Assembly: GCF_007741495.1 (NCBI RefSeq)
Contig: NZ_CP036262.1
Coordinates: 5,084,001 to 5,148,000, forward strand
Reading direction: 5' to 3'
Source: Roseimaritima multifibrata
Lineage (GTDB): Bacteria; Planctomycetota; Planctomycetia; Pirellulales; Pirellulaceae
Length of the DNA stretch: 64,000 bases
How positions within the stretch are numbered: the stretch's first letter is position 1; each line of letters starts with the position of its first letter. Both the position numbers and the translations under genes were made by a program. The notes beneath the pieces are model-generated. The model was given only the letters and a program-made list of their open reading frames with translations, did no database searches and was not told the origin of the DNA. Shown here piece after piece: positions 60,288-64,000 of this stretch.

Positions 60288-61967
60288 ATGAGCCGTAAGT
60301 CCCGTCGTTTCCTGCAAGCCTCAATCGTCGGCCCGTTGGTATTGGTCCTGAGCGTCAGCCCCGCGTCCGCTGGCTGGCTGAAGAAACATTTGCACTGCGC
60401 CCCACCTCCTTGCCCGCCGGTTAATTGCGTTCCTGTCTGCCCACCAGCACCTGTCTGCTGCGACCCAGTGCCAGTGGAATGCGTACCAGTAGTCCCTGAT
60501 TGTTGTGGTTCGGTACCGGTTTACGCAGAGCCGATGCACCTCGAACCGACTCCGCTAGAGCACCACCCATCCGAAGAGTCCCTGAAGCCAGCGACCGACG
60601 AAACCGCTCCGGCCCCTTCCGACGAAGTCTTTGACGCAGCTCCACCTTCGCTTCCTGCAGAAGAAAAGGCACCGGCCGAAGAGGTCACTGCCCCAGCTCC
60701 GAAGGAAGCTGCTCCTGCTCCCGCTCCTGAACCAAAGGAAGCTGCTCCTGAACCAAAGGAAGCTGCTCCTGAACCGAAGGAAGCTGCTCCCGAGCCAAAG
60801 GAAGCTGCTCCTGCTGTTGAAGAAGCCGCACCTGCTGAAGACATTTTTGGAGCTCCAGTAGAAGAAGCCGCTCCTGCGATGGAAGCTCCCGCTGCAGAAC
60901 CCGCTCCTGCCGGTGACGACATCTTCGGTGCTCCAGCTGAAGAAGCCGCTCCAGCGGGTGACGACATTTTTGGTGCGCCTGTTGAAGAGGCCGCCCCTGC
61001 GATGGAAGCTCCCGCTGCAGAAGCCGCTCCTGCCGGTAACGACATCTTCGGTGCTCCCGCCGAAGAAGCCGCTCCTGCGGGTGACGATATTTTTGGTGCC
61101 CCTGTTGAAGAGGCCGCTCCTGCGATGGAAGCTCCCGCTGAAGAAGCGGCTCCTGCCGGTAACGACATCTTCGGTGCTCCCGCCGAAGAAGCCGCTCCAG
61201 CGGGTGACGATATTTTTGGTGCCCCTGTTGAAGAGGCCGCCCCTGCGATGGAAGCTCCCGCTGCAGAAGCCGCTCCTGCCGGTGACGACATCTTCGGTGC
61301 TCCAGCTGAAGAAGCCGCTCCCGCTGGCGACGATATTTTCGGTGCCCCAGCTGCGGACGCTCCTGCCATGGAAGCCCCTGCCGCTGGCGATGACATTTTT
61401 GGTGCACCAGCCTCTGATGCTCCTGCCGCAGGCGACGACATTTTCGGAGCCCCGCCAGCAGACGCTCCTGCCATGGAAGCTCCCGCCGCTGGCGATGACA
61501 TCTTTGGTGCACCTCCTGCAGGCGACGACATTTTCGGAGCCCCACCAGCAGACGCTCCTGCCATGGAAGCTCCTGCCGCTGGCGATGACATCTTTGGTGC
61601 CCCTCCAGCAGAAGCCGCCGAAGACGACATCTTTGGTGCTCCTTCAGCCGAAGCTCCTGCAGCCGAGCCACTGGACAACGACATCTTTGGTGCGGCCCCT
61701 GCAACGGAACCAGCTGAAGTGGCTGTTCACGCCGCGGTGAATGTTATGGACACCACGGAAATGCGAGTTTGGATTGACAACACCGGAGGGTTTTCCACCA
61801 CGGGACGCCTGATTGAAATCCAAGACGATTTCGTGCGGCTCCAGAAAGAAAACGGCCGGACCTGTACGGTTCCAGCTCGTCGCCTAAGCCCAGCCGACTC
61901 GGCTTATGTGGAATCCATCGCCAATCAATTGCCATCGGAAACGATCGCAATGTTGATCAACAACTAG
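60288..61967 (+). CDS. DIFGAP-repeat protein with SHD1 domain
   Basis: Protein of 559 residues from ATG at 60288 (GTG at 60285 is closer to GGAGGAG; either may be used). A signal peptide ending SAGW is followed by a Pro/Cys-rich part (PPPCPPVNCVPVCPPAPVCC). Residues about 120-190 are EAAPEPK-type repeats, then 16 copies of DIFGA with Ala/Pro/Glu spacers (for example GDDIFGAPAEEAAPA). The end (about 490-545) is an SHD1 domain (RVWIDNTGGFSTTGRLIEIQ). SHD1 is common in planctomycete secreted proteins, with unclear function. The 278-base divergent gap to the kinase gene holds nothing recognised. Confidence 0.85.
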   Translation: MSRKSRRFLQASIVGPLVLVLSVSPASAGWLKKHLHCAPPPCPPVNCVPVCPPAPVCCDPVPVECVPVVPDCCGSVPVYAEPMHLEPTPLEHHPSEESLKPATDETAPAPSDEVFDAAPPSLPAEEKAPAEEVTAPAPKEAAPAPAPEPKEAAPEPKEAAPEPKEAAPEPKEAAPAVEEAAPAEDIFGAPVEEAAPAMEAPAAEPAPAGDDIFGAPAEEAAPAGDDIFGAPVEEAAPAMEAPAAEAAPAGNDIFGAPAEEAAPAGDDIFGAPVEEAAPAMEAPAEEAAPAGNDIFGAPAEEAAPAGDDIFGAPVEEAAPAMEAPAAEAAPAGDDIFGAPAEEAAPAGDDIFGAPAADAPAMEAPAAGDDIFGAPASDAPAAGDDIFGAPPADAPAMEAPAAGDDIFGAPPAGDDIFGAPPADAPAMEAPAAGDDIFGAPPAEAAEDDIFGAPSAEAPAAEPLDNDIFGAAPATEPAEVAVHAAVNVMDTTEMRVWIDNTGGFSTTGRLIEIQDDFVRLQKENGRTCTVPARRLSPADSAYVESIANQLPSETIAMLINN

Positions 61968-61974
61968 GTTCTCT

Positions 61975-62490
61975 ATGAGCCTCCCAGTCCGACTGTCGCA
62001 CTACGACCCCAGCTGGCGTCAAGAATTCGAGCAAACCCGCTCGAGTATCTTGATGTCGTGCTCGGGTTGGGTGCAATCGGTCGAGCACATTGGCGGAACG
62101 GCCATCCCCGGCTTGATCGCTCAGGCGATCGTTGACTGCGTCGCTGGCGTGGTCGCCCCCGAAGGTCTGGAAGCGGCCTCGACAGCTATCGAAGGGCTCA
62201 ATTACCGACGCGAAAAACTTCCCACGTGGGTCGACGATGGGATCCTTTTTACGAAACCGCGTCACGGCCCCACGACCCATCGAATCTTTCTGACTCGTAT
62301 CGACAGCCCGCTTTGGAGCCGAGTCCTACGCGTCCGCGATTGGTTGCGAGAGCATCCTGAGGTCGCTTACCGATTCGAAGATGCCAAGGTCAAACAGTGG
62401 AAGGCGGCCGGTGGAGATCCCTGCCGTTATGCTCACGCCAAGGCAATTTTCTTTGCCCACCTAGAAGACCAAATTCACACGACCGGCTAA
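61975..62490 (+). CDS. GrpB-family (UPF0157) protein
   Basis: Protein of 171 residues. HYDPSWRQEFEQ, VEHIGGTAIPGLIAQAIVDC and the terminal helices match the GrpB/UPF0157 family, a nucleotidyltransferase-fold group. The usual HIGSTAVPGL is HIGGTAIPGL here. Function unknown; a few relatives act as nucleotidyltransferases. It starts seven bases after the previous stop. Confidence 0.88.
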   Translation: MSLPVRLSHYDPSWRQEFEQTRSSILMSCSGWVQSVEHIGGTAIPGLIAQAIVDCVAGVVAPEGLEAASTAIEGLNYRREKLPTWVDDGILFTKPRHGPTTHRIFLTRIDSPLWSRVLRVRDWLREHPEVAYRFEDAKVKQWKAAGGDPCRYAHAKAIFFAHLEDQIHTTG

Positions 62491-62503
62491 AGGTGAGGCA
62501 TCT

Positions 62504-64000
62504 GTGATCAAACGGAAGCAGATGACTGCCGCCGACTACGCGGCGTTAGCGGTTTGCCCAAGCATGATCGTGATCATGCTGACCGCCCTGACTCACTTCT
62601 TCATCCTCTGTGTCTACCGTGGCGAATACTCGTTGCGGATCACTTACATCCTCTTCATGTTCATCATGGGAGCGACCGGGATTGCTCGAATTTCGGTGGA
62701 ATCGGGGAGGCTGTACGCGACCGGTTATGCCAGCGCGCTCGGCCTAGCGACGGTGTTTGTCCTTTCCGGATTTACCAATCCTCTCTTTGCCGTCGTAACC
62801 GTGGCAGCGATTTGGTTTTTAGCCGACCATATCACCCACGACTGCACCGTTCTTCATGACCAAGAAAGCAGCGGAGACGAAGGGTTGCTGGCCCCCAGCA
62901 CACTCTTTCGTACCAGCAGCCCCCAACCAGCGGTCGATGTCAGTCTGGACGGAACGACTCAAATCGACGGCGACGAAAGCGACTCGCGAGCCACCCCATC
63001 CAAGCGAGGAAAACGCAAAGCGAAACCAAAACCAAAAAAACATGGTCGCTCCGTCTTCTTTCTAGCACTCGCCTCCCTTCCGCTTTTTGGATTCGGTCAG
63101 TGGTTGCTGCCAGACAATGACGCGATTCGAAACCGAGCCCTCTGGGCGCTCGGGTTTTACCTCTTTGCAACCCTAATGCTGTTGGTAACCACCAGCTTCT
63201 TAGGCTTGCGGTCCTACCTTCGGAAACGAGGCGCTGACATGCCCGCCGAAGTATCGCTCAGCTGGATCGGCGGTGGTTTTCTGCTGACACTAGCAATCCT
63301 AGCCGTCTGTTTTATCCTCCCCCTTCCAGGACGTACGATTGCTCAACTGGAACTTCCAGCCAGCCTCGATTCACCCGACTGGCTGAAGCCAAGTCGATTC
63401 GGTTGGGGCGAAGAAGGGGTGGAGGGGGAGTTGGGAGAGGGGGAGTCGGGAGAAGGGGAGTCGGGAGCGGCGAGTGGGGAGAAGGGAAAGCAGGGTGGAA
63501 AGCAGGGTGGGGAACAGGGTGGGGAGCAAGGTGGGGAGCAAGGTGGGGAGCAAGGTGGGGAGCAAGGTGGGGAGCAAGGTGGGGAGCAAGGTGGAGAGCA
63601 AGGTGGAGAGCAAGGTGGAGAGCAGGGTGGGGAGCAAGGTGGAGAGCAGGGTGGAGAACAGGGTGGGGAACAGAGTGGGGAGCAAGGTGGAGAGCAGGGT
63701 GGGGAACAGGGTGGAGAACAGGGTGGTGAGCAGGGTGGGGAGCAGGGTGGAGAACAGGGTGGAGAGCAGGGTGGAGAGAAAGGTGGGGAACAGGGTGGTG
63801 AGCAGGGTGAGGGGAAAAGTGATGCTCAGGGTGGTGAAGAACGAGAATCTTCTTCGGGGGCTGAGCAACAGCCTCCTCCGCCTCCTCCTTCCAGTTTTGA
63901 TCCGATGCAATGGCTGCCTGGACTGACCTCGCTCCTGAAAGCGTTTTTGATCCTTGCCTTAGTCGGATTCCTGTTGTGGTTTGTCTATTTCAACCGAGCC
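62504..64000 (+). CDS. Multi-pass membrane protein with GGEQ repeats, 5' part
   Basis: Open reading frame of 499 codons without a stop to the last base, starting GTG at 62504, 13 bases after the GrpB-family gene (AGGTGAGG upstream). Hydrophobic segments lie near residues 15-60 and 75-110, 185-210, 220-245 and 260-280, and one more at the end (about 475-495). A basic Lys-rich stretch (SKRGKRKAKPKPKKHGR) precedes the third helix. Residues about 325-440 are some 27 copies of GGEQ (12-bp unit) with GGK and GGE variants, then Pro-rich EQQPPPPPPSSFD. No family is recognised for the first half; the arrangement resembles planctomycete DUF4129/transglutaminase-associated membrane proteins, only as a guess. 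Confidence 0.75.
   Translation, partial: MIKRKQMTAADYAALAVCPSMIVIMLTALTHFFILCVYRGEYSLRITYILFMFIMGATGIARISVESGRLYATGYASALGLATVFVLSGFTNPLFAVVTVAAIWFLADHITHDCTVLHDQESSGDEGLLAPSTLFRTSSPQPAVDVSLDGTTQIDGDESDSRATPSKRGKRKAKPKPKKHGRSVFFLALASLPLFGFGQWLLPDNDAIRNRALWALGFYLFATLMLLVTTSFLGLRSYLRKRGADMPAEVSLSWIGGGFLLTLAILAVCFILPLPGRTIAQLELPASLDSPDWLKPSRFGWGEEGVEGELGEGESGEGESGAASGEKGKQGGKQGGEQGGEQGGEQGGEQGGEQGGEQGGEQGGEQGGEQGGEQGGEQGGEQGGEQGGEQSGEQGGEQGGEQGGEQGGEQGGEQGGEQGGEQGGEKGGEQGGEQGEGKSDAQGGEERESSSGAEQQPPPPPPSSFDPMQWLPGLTSLLKAFLILALVGFLLWFVYFNRA

Noticed and set aside
60521-61684. 387-residue reverse-strand frame of Ser/Ala/Gly-rich repeats
   Set aside because: It is the mirror of the DIFGAP-repeat gene on the forward strand, which has a ribosome site, signal peptide and SHD1 domain. 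Repetitive codons leave the opposite strand open.
63371-63910. 179-residue reverse frame rich in LLSTLLPTL
   Set aside because: Complement of the GGEQ repeat in the long forward frame from 62504, which has membrane segments and no stop to the window end.

Overview
The window looks like chromosomal DNA of a planctomycete, most likely of the Pirellulaceae (Rhodopirellula-like). The pointers are a Pirellula/Verrucomicrobium-type heme-binding HEAT-repeat protein, a DUF1559 pseudopilin, a DUF1598 protein, an SHD1-domain protein, a PEP-CTERM protein, and 23S-5S rRNA units with no 16S beside them. This assignment is by recognition of families; no database was searched.

Layout. 1-2.6 kb: 3' part of a secreted cytochrome-like protein. 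2.7-5.4 kb: rpsM-rpsK-rpoA-rplQ with promoter and terminator. 5.5-6.8 kb: a double-DUF3467 protein coupled to maf. 7.1-9.3 kb: a BtuB-like TonB-dependent receptor. 9.7-16 kb: mostly uncharacterised genes (two secreted proteins, a TerB-like protein, a DUF4432 epimerase-like protein) separated by palindromic repeats. 17.0-19.4 kb: a cobalamin riboswitch followed by a DUF1289::DUF1559 fusion gene and a DUF4465 PEP-CTERM gene; I consider this the most novel locus. 19.9-23.1 kb: an ECF sigma factor with a membrane-anchored vWA protein. 23.3-29.3 kb: tadA, a DUF1080-like protein, efp divergent from epmB, a GNAT protein and a large thioredoxin-fold protein.

29.6-43.1 kb: tRNA-Ile, tRNA-Ala and two direct copies of a 23S-5S unit exactly 8,665 bp apart, each with its own promoter, processing stem and terminator. 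The DNA between them carries metal-related secreted proteins (an HMA domain protein, a Cys-rich lipoprotein-like protein, an outer-membrane transporter-like protein). 43.4-47.6 kb: speA, a GxxExxY (PDDEXK_3) protein bounded by 14-bp repeats, a permease relic and a secreted protein.

47.6-53.7 kb: a tight reverse-strand housekeeping run, aroF-tpiA-secG-yicC-gmk-rpoZ-coaC-beta-CASP hydrolase. 54.2-55.9 kb: a metal-binding protein, a CbiX-like chelatase and a DJ-1/PfpI protein in one operon. 56.2-60.0 kb (reverse): a histidine kinase with a CX3CH haem-like motif, nnrD and an acyl-CoA dehydrogenase-like gene. 60.3-64 kb: a DIFGAP-repeat SHD1 protein, a GrpB-family protein and a membrane protein with about 27 GGEQ repeats that runs off the window.

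How parts may connect: the riboswitch operon, the BtuB-like receptor and the CbiX-like chelatase suggest attention to corrinoid and cobalt supply. Intergenic DNA is unusually rich in palindromic repeats, including a roughly 350-bp MITE-like family with 25-bp terminal inverted repeats and a three-hairpin element whose stems covary between copies.
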